This document shows, one piece after another, positions 18,074-27,581 of a stretch of 58,104 nt of DNA. Below the pieces are notes generated by a model. The model made no database searches, was not told where the DNA came from, and saw nothing but the letters and a program-made list of their open reading frames with translations. A program made the translations under genes and the position numbers. Position 1 is the stretch's first letter, and each line of letters opens with the position of its first letter. Origin of the DNA: Flavimaricola sp. (lineage in GTDB: Bacteria > Pseudomonadota > Alphaproteobacteria > Rhodobacterales > Rhodobacteraceae); NCBI GenBank assembly GCA_029255105.1, contig JAQWWH010000075.1:1-58104 (forward strand), given 5' to 3'.

Positions 18074-18535
18074 ATGTCCGATATCGACAGCATCGATCGC
18101 CGCATCCTGCAGGCCCTGCAGCGGGATGGACGCATATCGAACACCCAGTTGTCAGAAGAGGTGAACCTCTCTGCCTCGGCCTGCCATCGCAGGGTGCAGC
18201 GGCTTGAGAAAGAGGGGTGGATCAGCGGATATGTCGCCCTGCTCAACCCCCGCAAGATGGGGCGGCCGACGACAGTCTTCGTCGAGATCACGCTAAGCGG
18301 GCAGGCCGACGAGGTCCTCGACGCGTTTGAAAAGGCGGTGGCGCGGGTTCCGGACGTGCTGGAATGTCATCTGATGGCAGGAACGGCCGACTACCTTCTC
18401 AAGGTCGTGGCCGGCGACACCGAGGATTTTGCCCGCATCCACCGACGCTACCTGGCCACCCTGCCCGGCGTCGCCCAGATGCAATCCAGCTTCGCCCTTC
18501 GAACGGTACGCCAAACGACGGCACTGCCTGTTTGA
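18074..18535 (+). CDS. Lrp/AsnC family transcriptional regulator
   Basis: The 153-aa protein has an N-terminal helix-turn-helix (IDRRILQALQRDGRISNTQL, then LSASACHRRVQRLEKEG, about 6-50) and a C-terminal RAM ligand-binding domain with CHLMAGTADYLLKVV. Such proteins bind amino acids and regulate nearby metabolic genes. Divergence from ald suggests it activates alanine dehydrogenase in response to alanine; this is inferred from context. The reading frame extends upstream to 17957, but ATG 18074 is the conserved MSDIDSIDRRIL start. Confidence 0.93.
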   Translation: MSDIDSIDRRILQALQRDGRISNTQLSEEVNLSASACHRRVQRLEKEGWISGYVALLNPRKMGRPTTVFVEITLSGQADEVLDAFEKAVARVPDVLECHLMAGTADYLLKVVAGDTEDFARIHRRYLATLPGVAQMQSSFALRTVRQTTALPV

Positions 18536-18564
18536 AGCAACGGGACCGCCCTTACGGAACCCAC

Positions 18565-18590
18565 GTAAGGTGGGTTCAAACCCACCTTAC
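18565..18590. repeat. 26-bp dispersed palindrome, copy 4
   Basis: Arms as in the other copies, centre TCAA. It supplies the TAA stop codon (18587-18589 on the - strand) of the ytoQ-like gene. Just upstream, CTTACG (18551-18556) could pair with CGTAAG at the start of the palindrome as an alternative hairpin. Confidence 0.95.
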
Positions 18591-19036
18591 CCCGGCAAAA
18601 CACCCGTCAGTACATAGCGCAGCACGGCCACGACCTGCGACGGCTCTTCTGCCACCGCCAAAGCCGCTGCGTCCACCTCTTTCAGGGCATGGGCGTGATC
18701 GGGGCCATGCAGGATAATCAGCGATTTGCCCAGCGCCGCGGCGTAGCCTGCGTCGAACGCAGCATTCCACTGCTTGTACTGATCACCAAAGCGGACGACG
18801 ACCACATCGGCGTCTGCAATCCCCTTGCGGGTGCGGATCGCGTTGACCTGAGCGCCCTTGTGATCATGCCAGAACTTGTTCGGCTCTGCCCCCAGGATGG
18901 CAACACCGCAGTCATCGCTGGCCGCATGGTCCGTGACCGGACCTGTAAAGGCGACATCAAGCCCCTTGGCCCCGTCTACGATCTGCTCGCGCCAGTCAGT
19001 GTGAATCTCACCCGAGAGATAAACTTTCAACGTCAT
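18587..19036 (-). CDS. YtoQ family protein
   Basis: The 149-aa protein matches the YtoQ family, distantly related to nucleoside 2-deoxyribosyltransferase-like folds, with no firm function. Visible features are VYLSGEIHTDWREQI at the N-terminus, DHAASDDCGVAILG, and ADVVVVRFGDQYKQWNAAFDAGYA. ATG 19036 (MTLKVYLSGE) is the start; the frame to 19078 runs into the neighbouring palindrome and is an artefact. The stop codon lies inside another palindrome copy, so the gene is bracketed by two copies. Confidence 0.82.
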   Translation of the reverse strand: MTLKVYLSGEIHTDWREQIVDGAKGLDVAFTGPVTDHAASDDCGVAILGAEPNKFWHDHKGAQVNAIRTRKGIADADVVVVRFGDQYKQWNAAFDAGYAAALGKSLIILHGPDHAHALKEVDAAALAVAEEPSQVVAVLRYVLTGVLPG

Positions 19037-19064
19037 GCTGTCGCTCCTGTCCTGTCTTGATTGC

Positions 19065-19090
19065 GTAAGGTGGGTCAAGACCCACCTTAC
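19065..19090. repeat. 26-bp dispersed palindrome, copy 5
   Basis: Arms as in the other copies, centre CAAG. It lies between pheT and the ytoQ-like gene, which are transcribed in the same direction, 13 nt from the pheT stop. Confidence 0.95.
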
Positions 19091-19103
19091 CTGGTCCCCG
19101 GCA

Positions 19104-21500
19104 TCAACCGCGCAGCGCGCCGCCGGTGGCCTTTGTCACCTTCTCAACGATCTTGGCACTCACGGCTTCAATCTCTGCTTCTTTCAACGTGGCCTCAACC
19201 GGCTGCAACCGAACCGTCAGGGCCAGGGACTTTTTCCCCTCGCCAAGGCTGCCGCCAACAAACTCGTCAAAGACGCGAACATCCGCGATCAGGGCCTTGT
19301 CCGCACCCGCCGCTGCGTTAATCAGGGTCAAAGCCTCGACCCTTTCGTCGACCACGAAGGCAAAGTCCCGTTCGACCGCCTGCAGGTCATTGGAGGCCAG
19401 GGCCGACCGGGTGGCGGATTTGGACTTGGCCACAGGTACTTCGTCAGGCCAGATCGTGAAGGCCACCGCAGTGCCCTTGATCTCCATCTCGCGCAGAACC
19501 CTGGGGTGCAATTCCCCAAAGACCCCCAGCACCTTCTTGGGGCCAAGGCAAATCCTGCCGTGCCGACCCGGATGCCACCAGCCTTCGGCACCGCGCAGGA
19601 TCTGCACCTTGGCCGGCGCACCAACGGCAGCCAGCACCGCCTCGGCATCGGCCTTGGCGTCAAACAGGTCCACCGCACGGCTTTCGCCATGCACATCCTT
19701 GGGCCCGGTCCGCCCGATCAGCAGTCCGCTGATCGCCAGATGCTGTTCGCCCGGTTCGCCACCGTGGAACGCATGGCCCACCTCGAACAACGCAAGGTCG
19801 GCAAATCCACGCGCCTGGTTGCGGGCTGCTGCCCGCAAGAGACCCGGCAAAAGCGACGGCCGCATATGGCTCATGTCCGCAGAAATGGGATTCTCCAGCA
19901 TCGTCGCATCATCGCCGCCACCAAAGAGGGCTGCAGCCGCCTGATCGATGAAGGTGTAGGTCACACATTCATTATACCCAAGCGCCGCCGCAGTCCGCCG
20001 GGCCTGTCCCGCGCGCACCTGACTGCCGGTCAGGATGGCAGTCGGCACGCCTGCTGTCATCCGGGGCATCGGCTTACCGACCAGCTTGGTCAATGAAGCA
20101 ACGCGTGCAACTTCTTCCACAAGGTCAGCCGGACCCTGCACATCGGGCCGCCAGGACGGCACCTGTGCCATATCGCCATCAAGGACAAAGCCCAGCGCCG
20201 TCAGCGTCTGCCGCTGGTCGTCGGGGGCAATGGTCATGCCGACAAGGCTTTGCACCCTGTCCGTATCCAGCCGGAAGGCCCGCGACACATCCGGAACCGT
20301 CCCAGCCATAATGACCTCTGACGCTTCGCCGCCTGCGTGATCAACGATCATCCGAACCGCATGTTCCAACCCTTCCGGGGTAAAGGCCGGGTCGATCCCC
20401 CGCTCAAACCGGTAGCGGGCATCGGAATTGATCTTGAGCGCGCGCCCCGTCATGGCAATCTGGATCGGGTCCCAATAGGCGCTTTCGACAAAGACATTCA
20501 CCGTCTCGTCCGTGCATCCCGTTGCCGCACCGCCCATGATACCGGCAATGCTTTCAGGCCCCTCATCATCGGAAATCGCCATCATGCCGGGCTGCAGGAC
20601 GTAGGTCTTGTCATCCAGCGCCACGATCTCTTCTCCGCCCCGGGCCCGGTGGACCCGGAGGTTGCCCTTCATCTTGTCCACGTCAAAGACATGCAGCGGG
20701 CGGTTGCGATCGTAAGTGAAAAAGTTGGTCACATCGACGAGAAAGCTGATCGGTCGCAGCCCGATCGCCCGCAGAATGTCCTGCAGCCACTCCGGGCTTG
20801 GACCGTTCTTGACGCCCCGGATCAATCGCCCGCAAAACACGGGGCAGCCATCGGCCGTGTCCGCATCGATGCTGACGGTCAGGTCGGCCTTGAAACTGGC
20901 GGGCACGGGGACGACGTCGCGGGCCTTCAAAGTCCCAAGACCTCGCGCGGCAAGGTCGCGGGCAATGCCCCGCACACCCAAGGCGTCAGCCCGGTTTGGG
21001 GTGATGGCAATCTCGATTACCGGATCGACCTTGGCGGGGTCATTGACGGCGAGCCAGTCGGTGAACCGGTCTCCCACCTCGCCCGAGGCCAGCTCGATGA
21101 TGCCATCATGCTCTTCGGAAAGTTCCATCTCGCGCTCGGAACACATCATGCCAAAGGACTCGATCCCCCGGATCTTGCCTACACCGATTGTCGTGTCGAT
21201 GCCGGGCACATAGGTTCCGGGTTTGGCCACCACCACCATGATCCCCTGCCTTGCGTTGGGTGCGCCGCAGATGATCTGCAACTGCCCTTCATCTGTCATC
21301 ACCTGACAAACCCGCAGCTTGTCCGCGTCGGGATGCTTTTCGGCGGAAATCACTTTGCCGATGGTGAAATCGGCAAGTTTCGCCCCGGGGTTTTCAACGC
21401 CCTCGACCTCAAGACCAAGGTCGGTGAGCGCCTCTGTAATCTCGTCAACCGAGGCCGTGGTGTCGAGGTGATCTTTCAACCAGCTGAGCGTGAATTTCAT
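19104..21500 (-). CDS. pheT: Phenylalanine--tRNA ligase beta subunit
   Basis: PheT is the large subunit of the alpha2-beta2 enzyme that charges tRNA-Phe. The 798-aa protein has the N-terminal EMAP/tRNA-binding domain (about 39-150), B3/B4 editing and B5 domains in the middle, and the FDX-ACB anticodon-binding domain at the C-terminus. ATG 21500 gives the conserved MKFTLSWLKDHLD start; 52 upstream codons are discarded. pheS lies further upstream on the same strand, separated by three genes instead of being adjacent, which is a common layout in Rhodobacterales. Confidence 0.97.
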   Translation of the reverse strand: MKFTLSWLKDHLDTTASVDEITEALTDLGLEVEGVENPGAKLADFTIGKVISAEKHPDADKLRVCQVMTDEGQLQIICGAPNARQGIMVVVAKPGTYVPGIDTTIGVGKIRGIESFGMMCSEREMELSEEHDGIIELASGEVGDRFTDWLAVNDPAKVDPVIEIAITPNRADALGVRGIARDLAARGLGTLKARDVVPVPASFKADLTVSIDADTADGCPVFCGRLIRGVKNGPSPEWLQDILRAIGLRPISFLVDVTNFFTYDRNRPLHVFDVDKMKGNLRVHRARGGEEIVALDDKTYVLQPGMMAISDDEGPESIAGIMGGAATGCTDETVNVFVESAYWDPIQIAMTGRALKINSDARYRFERGIDPAFTPEGLEHAVRMIVDHAGGEASEVIMAGTVPDVSRAFRLDTDRVQSLVGMTIAPDDQRQTLTALGFVLDGDMAQVPSWRPDVQGPADLVEEVARVASLTKLVGKPMPRMTAGVPTAILTGSQVRAGQARRTAAALGYNECVTYTFIDQAAAALFGGGDDATMLENPISADMSHMRPSLLPGLLRAAARNQARGFADLALFEVGHAFHGGEPGEQHLAISGLLIGRTGPKDVHGESRAVDLFDAKADAEAVLAAVGAPAKVQILRGAEGWWHPGRHGRICLGPKKVLGVFGELHPRVLREMEIKGTAVAFTIWPDEVPVAKSKSATRSALASNDLQAVERDFAFVVDERVEALTLINAAAGADKALIADVRVFDEFVGGSLGEGKKSLALTVRLQPVEATLKEAEIEAVSAKIVEKVTKATGGALRG

Positions 21501-21677
21501 GGGTCCGTTTCCATCGTTCAAATCGGGGCATGTCGGTGCAGGGGCCGTTGCGCGCCTCTTATCCGATCTGGCGGGCAGGGGAAAGCAACCGGGGCAACTG
21601 TGCCGCAAATCTGCCTTAGCGGGGCCATGACGGTCTGTCAGATTATCACGAAACATTTGATTTCCGGAGTTTACGCC

Positions 21678-21944
21678 ATGCTGTCACGCGGCCCAATGAT
21701 GATCATCGCGGCAATTTGCCTGATCGCAGGTCCAATCATCATGACCAAGCTGGATCCAAGCCTTTTGGGCGGTGACGGGGCGAGCACGGAAACTGCGTCG
21801 AATGCATTCAGCGACATCCCGGCTCGAATTCCCGCGCAGAGTGCGACTGACAAGACCGCCGTATCAACACCCGCCGCAGCACCGACCGCAGAGCGGCGCA
21901 CAATGTCCGGTGGTGGCGCCGTTTTCGTCACGGCGCGGCAGTAG
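21678..21944 (+). CDS. Hypothetical small protein with N-terminal membrane segment
   Basis: I do not recognise this 88-aa product. It starts MLSRGPMMIIAAICLIAGPIIM, a likely membrane anchor or signal segment, followed by a Thr/Ala/Pro-rich soluble tail. CCGGAG lies 8 nt before the ATG. It is divergent from pheT. The opposite strand is also open here, but that frame has no convincing ribosome site. Whether the gene is real depends on conservation. Confidence 0.45.
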   Translation: MLSRGPMMIIAAICLIAGPIIMTKLDPSLLGGDGASTETASNAFSDIPARIPAQSATDKTAVSTPAAAPTAERRTMSGGGAVFVTARQ

Positions 21945-21998
21945 CTTGGACCGCAGCCCAGATACGATCTCTGACTGCCTGAGATCGAGCCTATCAGA

Positions 21999-22202
21999 TC
22001 AACGATTCTGTCGTTCTACAGCCCGCAACCAAAGAGCGACGCCAACCGCAGGCAAAAGGATCACGGCCCAGACCCCCGCGTTCAGCAGGGTCAGCCGCAG
22101 CTTGGCCTCGAATGGCTGGTCAGAAAGCCAAAGCCCGACGTGTCCGGCAACCACAAGGACCAGAACCAAAGTCAGACCGATTTTGCGAAGTCGCGGTGAC
22201 AT
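21999..22202 (-). CDS. Small two-helix membrane protein
   Basis: The 67-aa product has two predicted membrane helices, about residues 9-25 (LTLVLVLVVAGHVGLWL) and 40-60, joined by a short charged loop, with basic N- and C-termini. I recognise no domain. It lies in the pheS-to-pheT interval on the same strand as both. Function is unknown. Confidence 0.6.
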   Translation of the reverse strand: MSPRLRKIGLTLVLVLVVAGHVGLWLSDQPFEAKLRLTLLNAGVWAVILLPAVGVALWLRAVERQNR

Positions 22203-22241
22203 GAGGGGGATCTAGCGCATATTCAGGACACGCCAACCGGA

Positions 22242-23036
22242 TTAGCCAAGGCCACCGGCCCGGATCCTGTTGATATGCATCAGCCAGTTGCGCAACTCTG
22301 TCATCCGCACCGCCGGGGCAAGTTCTGCCCGCGTTGTGCCCCAGCGCCTTGCTGCCGCGTCGTTCGTTTCGGCCAGGTCCAAATCGTTGTTTGACGCATC
22401 CTCGCCCAACCCCCGCGCCATCATGGTCCTTGCCACGTCAGAGGGTCGATATTCGGGGTGGTATTGGGTGCCCCAGAACGACACGCCACCGTGGTCGTAA
22501 GCCATCGCCTGCACGGTCGTATGGGTATTGCTGGCCAAAAGGTCCGCCCCCTCGGGCAGGCGGGTCACTTCGTCCCGGTGGATGCAGGGAACGGCAAAGG
22601 CGGCAGACCGCCCGGCCATCATCGGGTGGACCCGTCCGGCGCTGGTCATTTGTACGTCACGCGCCAATCCCAATTCATAGCCATTGGGCGCAAGACCGAC
22701 CGCCCCGCCAAGAACGACTGCCGCAAGGTTCAGGCCATTGCACGACCCATAGGCAGGCACACCTTTGGCAAAGGCCGCTTCCATCACCCGTATCAAAGGG
22801 GCGGCACGTGGGTCATCCGTCGACCAGTCCTCGCCCGATCCGGTAAAGACAATGCCCGCCGCGCCCTCAAGCGGCGCAGTCTCACCTTCATAGGGGGATA
22901 CGATGTCGATACTGAGGGTAGGATCAATGTACGACAGCGCTGCCGCAAATTGCGGGCCCAAAGGGATGGCGCCTCTTGCCGAGATTTTGCTGCTGGTCGC
23001 CGCGGTGTTCGATTCAACGACAACCAGACGAAGCAT
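22242..23036 (-). CDS. Class I glutamine amidotransferase-like protein
   Basis: The 264-aa protein has the class I GATase fold: oxyanion segment IVFTGSGEDWS (about 63-73), nucleophile Cys99 in YGSCNGLNLA, and the His-Glu pair in QYHPEY near 190. It resembles stand-alone GMP-synthase-type glutamine amidotransferases that act on gamma-glutamyl compounds. The residue after the nucleophile motif is NGLN rather than the common LGHQ, so the substrate may differ from glutamine. The start MLRLVVVE at 23036 lies 4 nt after the pheS stop; a GTG at 23051 would overlap pheS. Co-transcription with pheS is likely. Confidence 0.82.
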   Translation of the reverse strand: MLRLVVVESNTAATSSKISARGAIPLGPQFAAALSYIDPTLSIDIVSPYEGETAPLEGAAGIVFTGSGEDWSTDDPRAAPLIRVMEAAFAKGVPAYGSCNGLNLAAVVLGGAVGLAPNGYELGLARDVQMTSAGRVHPMMAGRSAAFAVPCIHRDEVTRLPEGADLLASNTHTTVQAMAYDHGGVSFWGTQYHPEYRPSDVARTMMARGLGEDASNNDLDLAETNDAAARRWGTTRAELAPAVRMTELRNWLMHINRIRAGGLG

Positions 23037-23040
23037 GGTG

Positions 23041-24105
23041 TCAGATACCACCGTGCAGGGTGGGCACCTTCAAGGCGCTAAATCCGTAGTGACGCAGCCA
23101 CCGCAGATCGCTGTCGAAAAAGGCGCGCAGATCAGGGATGCCGTACTTCAGCATCGCCATACGGTCGATCCCCATACCAAAGGCAAAACCCTGCCATTGG
23201 TCCGGGTCGACACCGGCGGCGGACAGGACCTTGGGATGGACCATGCCCGACCCCAGAACCTCAAGCCAGCCATCCCCTTCGCCCACACGCACCTGACCAT
23301 CGACCCACGAACACTGCACATCGACTTCGGCCGAGGGTTCGGTGAAAGGAAAGTGCGACGCGCGGAACCGGGTTTTGACGGTTGTGCCGAAAAACGCGGT
23401 AAAGAACTCTTCCAGAACCCATTTCAGGTTCGCCATCGAGATGTCCTTGTCGATGGCGAGGCCCTCGATCTGATTGAACATCGGCGTGTGGGTCTGGTCG
23501 TAGTCGGCGCGATACACCCGGCCGGGGCAGATGATGCGAATGGGGGCGCCCTGCGCCTCCATCGACCGGATCTGGACGGGCGAGGTATGGGTGCGCAGCA
23601 CATGCGGCGGGCGGTTATCACCCGGGGCGCGGTGCGTATAAAAAGTGTCCATCTCGGCCCGCGCGGGGTGGTGGCCGGGAATGTTCAGGGCATCAAAGTT
23701 GTACCAATCGCTTTCGATCTGCGGCCCTTCGGCGACGGCAAAGCCCATGTCGGCAAAGATGGCCGTCACTTCCTCGGTCACCTGGCTGATCGGGTGGATC
23801 GTCCCGGCAGGACGGCCACGGCCCGGCAAAGTGACATCCATCCATTCGGATTTCAGACGCTCGTCCAGCGCGGCATCAGCCAGGCCCATCTTGCGCGCGG
23901 CCAGCGCGCTGTTGATCTCGTCCTTCAGGGCATTCAGGGCGGGGCCGGCTGTCTGACGCTCTTCGGGGCTCATCTTGCCCAGTTCGCGCATCTTCAGGCT
24001 GATCTCACCCTTCTTGCCCAGCGCTGCAATGCGCACGTCTTCCAACGCGGCCTCGTCAGCGGCATTCGCGATCTGGGTCAGGTATTGATGCTTGAGGTCG
24101 TCCAT
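23041..24105 (-). CDS. pheS: Phenylalanine--tRNA ligase alpha subunit
   Basis: PheS carries the class II catalytic core that charges tRNA-Phe. The 354-aa protein has an N-terminal coiled-coil (about 1-90), motif 2 around [22 protein letters not shown] and motif 3 around [14 protein letters not shown] near the C-terminus. Length and start are normal. It lies downstream of rpmI-rplT on the same strand, with the rplT terminator between them. Confidence 0.97.
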   Translation of the reverse strand: MDDLKHQYLTQIANAADEAALEDVRIAALGKKGEISLKMRELGKMSPEERQTAGPALNALKDEINSALAARKMGLADAALDERLKSEWMDVTLPGRGRPAGTIHPISQVTEEVTAIFADMGFAVAEGPQIESDWYNFDALNIPGHHPARAEMDTFYTHRAPGDNRPPHVLRTHTSPVQIRSMEAQGAPIRIICPGRVYRADYDQTHTPMFNQIEGLAIDKDISMANLKWVLEEFFTAFFGTTVKTRFRASHFPFTEPSAEVDVQCSWVDGQVRVGEGDGWLEVLGSGMVHPKVLSAAGVDPDQWQGFAFGMGIDRMAMLKYGIPDLRAFFDSDLRWLRHYGFSALKVPTLHGGI

Positions 24106-24199
24106 GGGTGGGCTCCGGCGTCTGTTGAGGTCCGATAGCGCGGCGGGCGACGGGGTGCAAGTCGGGCGGGTGGCGATGGCATCGGTGAGGAGGCAAAAT

Positions 24200-24232
24200 G
24201 AAAAAGGGCCGCACCCTGAGGTACGGCCCTTC
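24200..24232 (-). terminator. rplT terminator
   Basis: On the - strand a hairpin built from AAGGGCCG and CGGCCCTT is followed by TTTTT. It lies 22 nt after the rplT stop and separates the ribosomal operon from pheS. Confidence 0.85.
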
Positions 24233-24254
24233 CAATCGTTGCGATCCGGTCAGA

Positions 24255-24620
24255 TCAGGCGGGCAGAGCCGCCTTTGCGCGACCCACGATGGCGTTGAAC
24301 GCCTCGGGTTCGTTCACGGCCAGATCGGCCAGAACCTTGCGGTCAACTTCGATGCCAGCCAGCGACAGGCCGTTGATGAAACGCGAATAGGTCATCGATT
24401 CATCAAATGCCCGTACGCCTGCGTTGATCCGCTGGATCCACAGGGCGCGGAAGTTCCGCTTGCGGACCTTCCGGTCACGGGTCGCGTATTGGTTGGCCTT
24501 GTCGACCGCCTGCTTGGCCACCTTGAAGGTGCGCGAGCGCCGGTCGTAATAACCTTTTGCCGCATCAAGAATTTTCTTGTGACGACGATGAGTGACGGTA
24601 CCGCCTTTGGTGCGTGACAT
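24255..24620 (-). CDS. rplT: 50S ribosomal protein L20
   Basis: L20 is an early-assembly 23S rRNA-binding protein. The 121-aa product has the typical basic N-terminal extension ([26 protein letters not shown] without gaps in the family) and the globular C-terminal domain ending in [15 protein letters not shown]. It follows rpmI by 14 nt. infC is not present upstream, unlike in many bacteria. Confidence 0.97.
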   Translation of the reverse strand: MSRTKGGTVTHRRHKKILDAAKGYYDRRSRTFKVAKQAVDKANQYATRDRKVRKRNFRALWIQRINAGVRAFDESMTYSRFINGLSLAGIEVDRKVLADLAVNEPEAFNAIVGRAKAALPA

Positions 24621-24634
24621 GGTTCAGGTCCTCC

Positions 24635-24835
24635 TTAGCGCGCGTAGGGCATCATGGGCTTCAGGATGCTTTCATCCTGCTTGCTCAGAACGGTGGTTCC
24701 GCGCGCGTCGCGGATGAACTTGGTTGTCCGCTTGATCATGCCGTGGCGCTTACCTGCCTGGCCGGCCTTGATCCGGCCAGAGGCCGTCACCTTGAACCGC
24801 TTTTTGCAGCTCGACTTGGTCTTCATTTTGGGCAT
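24635..24835 (-). CDS. rpmI: 50S ribosomal protein L35
   Basis: L35 is a 66-aa basic large-subunit protein. It starts [20 protein letters not shown] and has the family [11 protein letters not shown] segment. It is the first gene of the rpmI-rplT pair; an AGGAG-like site precedes the start. About 145 nt without a gene lie upstream and presumably hold the promoter. Confidence 0.97.
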   Translation of the reverse strand: MPKMKTKSSCKKRFKVTASGRIKAGQAGKRHGMIKRTTKFIRDARGTTVLSKQDESILKPMMPYAR

Positions 24836-24980
24836 TTACAGCTCCTCTGTTCAGAGTGTTAGGACGCACGACTCGGCATGCCACTTCTGGCCGGACGCGC
24901 GGTAGGAAGGCGCCGTATAGGGCGGGTCATGAGGAAACGCAAGCCTTGAGATGGCGGGCATGACGCTCGGGATGGCCTGC

Positions 24981-25205
24981 CTAGTTGATGACTTTGGACA
25001 CGACCCTGGAAAACACGTCGGGGACATCAGCGAAGGAGTATCCGTTGGGCTTTTGATAGCTCGCCAAAGCGATCAGTCCTCCGCCAACCATGATCAGGAT
25101 CATGGCCGCGCGGGGGGCGCGGCCATCGCTGATTGCTCCAAAAATCGACGGAACTGTCAGCACGAGAAGGATTGTGCCGACGACGAACATAACATCGGTA
25201 TCCAA
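24981..25205 (-). CDS. Small membrane protein between pyk and rpmI
   Basis: The 74-aa product has two membrane helices (about 5-22 and 33-50) followed by a short soluble tail ending in DVFSRVVSKVIN. I chose TTG 25205 (reading MDTDVMFVVG) because GGAGG lies 6 nt upstream; the GTG at 25223 would place the ribosome site inside the gene. I have the impression that similar short proteins recur in Rhodobacterales, but I can assign no function. It follows pyk on the same strand with a 36-nt gap. Confidence 0.65.
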   Translation of the reverse strand: MDTDVMFVVGTILLVLTVPSIFGAISDGRAPRAAMILIMVGGGLIALASYQKPNGYSFADVPDVFSRVVSKVIN

Positions 25206-25241
25206 AAGACACCTCCTGTTCACTCACCTCTATAGATAACC

Positions 25242-26690
25242 CTATTCCGGATCAGACGCAAAAATCAATCGCTCCTCGCAGGGGGCGACGCGCAGGATGT
25301 TGGTTGAACCCGGCGTGTTGAAAGGCACACCCGCAGTGACAACGATCATATCCTTTTCCGTCGCGATCCCTTCCGAGAGTGCTGCACGCACAGCAGCAAC
25401 AACGGCCTTCTTGAACCGGTCGACCGGTCCGACGATGACATTGATCGTCCCCCAGGACAGGCAAAGACGACGCGCCGTTCCCTGCTCAGACGTCAGGGCG
25501 ATGATCGGAACGCGTGGCCGTTCGCGTGACACCAGAAGGGCTGTTGTCCCACTTTGGGAAAAGCAGCAAATGGCAGCGATTTGGGTGGTTTCAGCAATCT
25601 CCCGGGCCGCCGACACGATGGCGTCCGCAACGGACGTCCGGCTGACGATCCGCGAAGATTCGATGATCTGGGTATAGGTCGGGTCGCTTTCAACCTCGGC
25701 CGCAACATTGTCCATCGTCGTCACGGCCTCAACCGGGTAAGAGCCTGCGGCGGATTCTGCGGACAACATGATCGCATCCGCGCCTTCGTAGATCGCAGTG
25801 GCAACGTCGGACACTTCGGCCCGCGTCGGCATGGGCGATTCAATCATGGATTCGAGCATCTGGGTCGCGACGATGACTGGCTTGCCCGCAGCACGGCATT
25901 TGCGCACCAACTGCTTCTGGATCGGCGGGACATTCTGCACAGGCAGTTCCACACCAAGGTCGCCACGAGCCACCATGATACCGTCGGAACAGGCCAGAAT
26001 CTCGTCGAACGCCTTTACGGCGGCCGGCTTTTCGATCTTGGACAGGATGGCCGCACGGCCCTTGCACAGGTTGCGGGCCTCTTCCACGTCGGCGGGACGC
26101 TGGACAAACGACAGGGCCAGCCAGTCGACACCCAGATCGCAGACAAACTCAAGATCCTTGCGGTCCTTGTCCGACAAGGCGGCCAGGGGCAGCACCACGT
26201 CTGGCACGTTCACGCCCTTGCGGTTGGAAATCGTGCCGCCAACAATGACTTCGCAATCGGCAAAGTCAGTACCACAGGTCTTGACTCTCAGGCGGATCTT
26301 GCCGTCGTTGACCAAAAGCGACGCACCGGGTTCCAGCGCATCGAAAATCTCCTTGTGCGGCAGTTGCACCCTTGTTCCATCACCGGGGGTGGGGTCCAGA
26401 TCAAGGCGGAAGGCCTGACCCGGTGTCAAATCCTCACCATTGTCAGAGGCAAAAGTCCCGACGCGGAGTTTCGGACCCTGAAGGTCGGCCAGAATGGCGA
26501 TCGGCGTTCCAAGGTCCTCTTCGACCTTGCGGATCATGGCGTGGCGGACCCTGATCTCGTCATGGCTTCCGTGGCTCATGTTCAGACGGAATACGTCTGC
26601 ACCTGCTTCGAACAGTTTGCGGATCATTTCGTAGCTGTTCGAGGCCGGGCCTAGGGTGGCCACGATCTTGACATTGCGATGGCGTCTCAT
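25242..26690 (-). CDS. pyk: Pyruvate kinase
   Basis: Pyk makes pyruvate and ATP from phosphoenolpyruvate and ADP, the reverse carbon direction to PckA in the same window. The 482-aa protein has RRHRNVKIVATLGPAS at the N-terminus, the DLQGPKLRVG segment, the active-site region ILSKIEKPAAVKAFDEI with its Lys and Glu, and VARGDLGVELP. ATG 26690 is the conserved start; eight upstream codons are dropped. It is divergent from the N-formylglutamate amidohydrolase gene. Confidence 0.97.
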   Translation of the reverse strand: MRRHRNVKIVATLGPASNSYEMIRKLFEAGADVFRLNMSHGSHDEIRVRHAMIRKVEEDLGTPIAILADLQGPKLRVGTFASDNGEDLTPGQAFRLDLDPTPGDGTRVQLPHKEIFDALEPGASLLVNDGKIRLRVKTCGTDFADCEVIVGGTISNRKGVNVPDVVLPLAALSDKDRKDLEFVCDLGVDWLALSFVQRPADVEEARNLCKGRAAILSKIEKPAAVKAFDEILACSDGIMVARGDLGVELPVQNVPPIQKQLVRKCRAAGKPVIVATQMLESMIESPMPTRAEVSDVATAIYEGADAIMLSAESAAGSYPVEAVTTMDNVAAEVESDPTYTQIIESSRIVSRTSVADAIVSAAREIAETTQIAAICCFSQSGTTALLVSRERPRVPIIALTSEQGTARRLCLSWGTINVIVGPVDRFKKAVVAAVRAALSEGIATEKDMIVVTAGVPFNTPGSTNILRVAPCEERLIFASDPE

Positions 26691-26837
26691 CGGATCGTCC
26701 TTTGTCTTGCACATCGGGCGCCGTTACCGCTAACGCCCCGTTTCGCGCCCTTATTGCGCAATTCCCTTCAGGCGACAACTAGCCTATGTGGCGTGTCGTT
26801 CATATGAACGTTCACTGATGCAACCAAGACAGGAAAG

Positions 26838-27581
26838 ATGCCCGAAACTGCTTATCATATCATCGGCGCAGACCGTACCGTCCGCTGGATGGTCACTTGC
26901 GATCATGCCACAAATCGTGTTCCAGACTGGGTGTCAGGTGGCGATCTGGGGTTGCCCGCGGCAGATATGGCCCGTCACATTGCCTATGACCTCGGCGCGG
27001 CTGGGCTGTCACGGGCGCTGGCTGCGGCTTTGGATGCACCCGCGATTCTGTCGGATTTCTCGCGACTGGTGATCGATCCGAACCGGGGCGAAGACGACCC
27101 CACCTTGCTCATGCGGCTTTATGACGGCTCTATCATTCCCGCCAACCGCCACGCCGGCGAGGTTGAGCGTCAGGACAGGCTCGACCGGCTCTATCGGCCC
27201 TATCACGACGCCTATGCCCGGCTTGCCGGACGGCGCGACGATACGGTCATCGTTGCCGTTCACAGTTTCACGCCACAACTGCGCAACAAACCGGCCCGCA
27301 CCTGGCAGATTGGCATCCTGCATTCCCACCAGGACAGCCGCCTTGCCCTGCCCCTGATTGCCCGGCTTGAGGCCGAGGCGGATCTTTGCGTCGGCAACAA
27401 CCAACCCTACCTCGGGCATCTACCAGGCGATTCCATCGACCGGCACGCCCTTGGCCCGGGCCGCCCCAATATCCTGATCGAGCTGCGCAACGACCTGATC
27501 GCAACAGAGGCTGCGCAGACCGCTTGGGCCAACCGGCTCGCCCCCATTCTGACCGAAGTGCTGGAGCATTCAGGCCTATGA
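26838..27581 (+). CDS. N-formylglutamate amidohydrolase family protein
   Basis: Enzymes of this family hydrolyse N-formyl-L-glutamate, often the last step of histidine degradation, but many members have other roles. The 247-aa protein has the metal-site regions TCDHATNRVP near residue 20, DFSRLVIDPNRG near 73 and VHSFTP near 141. No hut genes are nearby, so histidine breakdown is not supported by context. Its stop overlaps the start of the HAD gene by 4 nt. Confidence 0.88.
   Translation: MPETAYHIIGADRTVRWMVTCDHATNRVPDWVSGGDLGLPAADMARHIAYDLGAAGLSRALAAALDAPAILSDFSRLVIDPNRGEDDPTLLMRLYDGSIIPANRHAGEVERQDRLDRLYRPYHDAYARLAGRRDDTVIVAVHSFTPQLRNKPARTWQIGILHSHQDSRLALPLIARLEAEADLCVGNNQPYLGHLPGDSIDRHALGPGRPNILIELRNDLIATEAAQTAWANRLAPILTEVLEHSGL

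Noticed and set aside
21671..21931. 86-aa minus-strand frame opposite the small hypothetical gene at 21678
   Set aside because: Both strands are open, but only the plus-strand frame has a ribosome site at good spacing.
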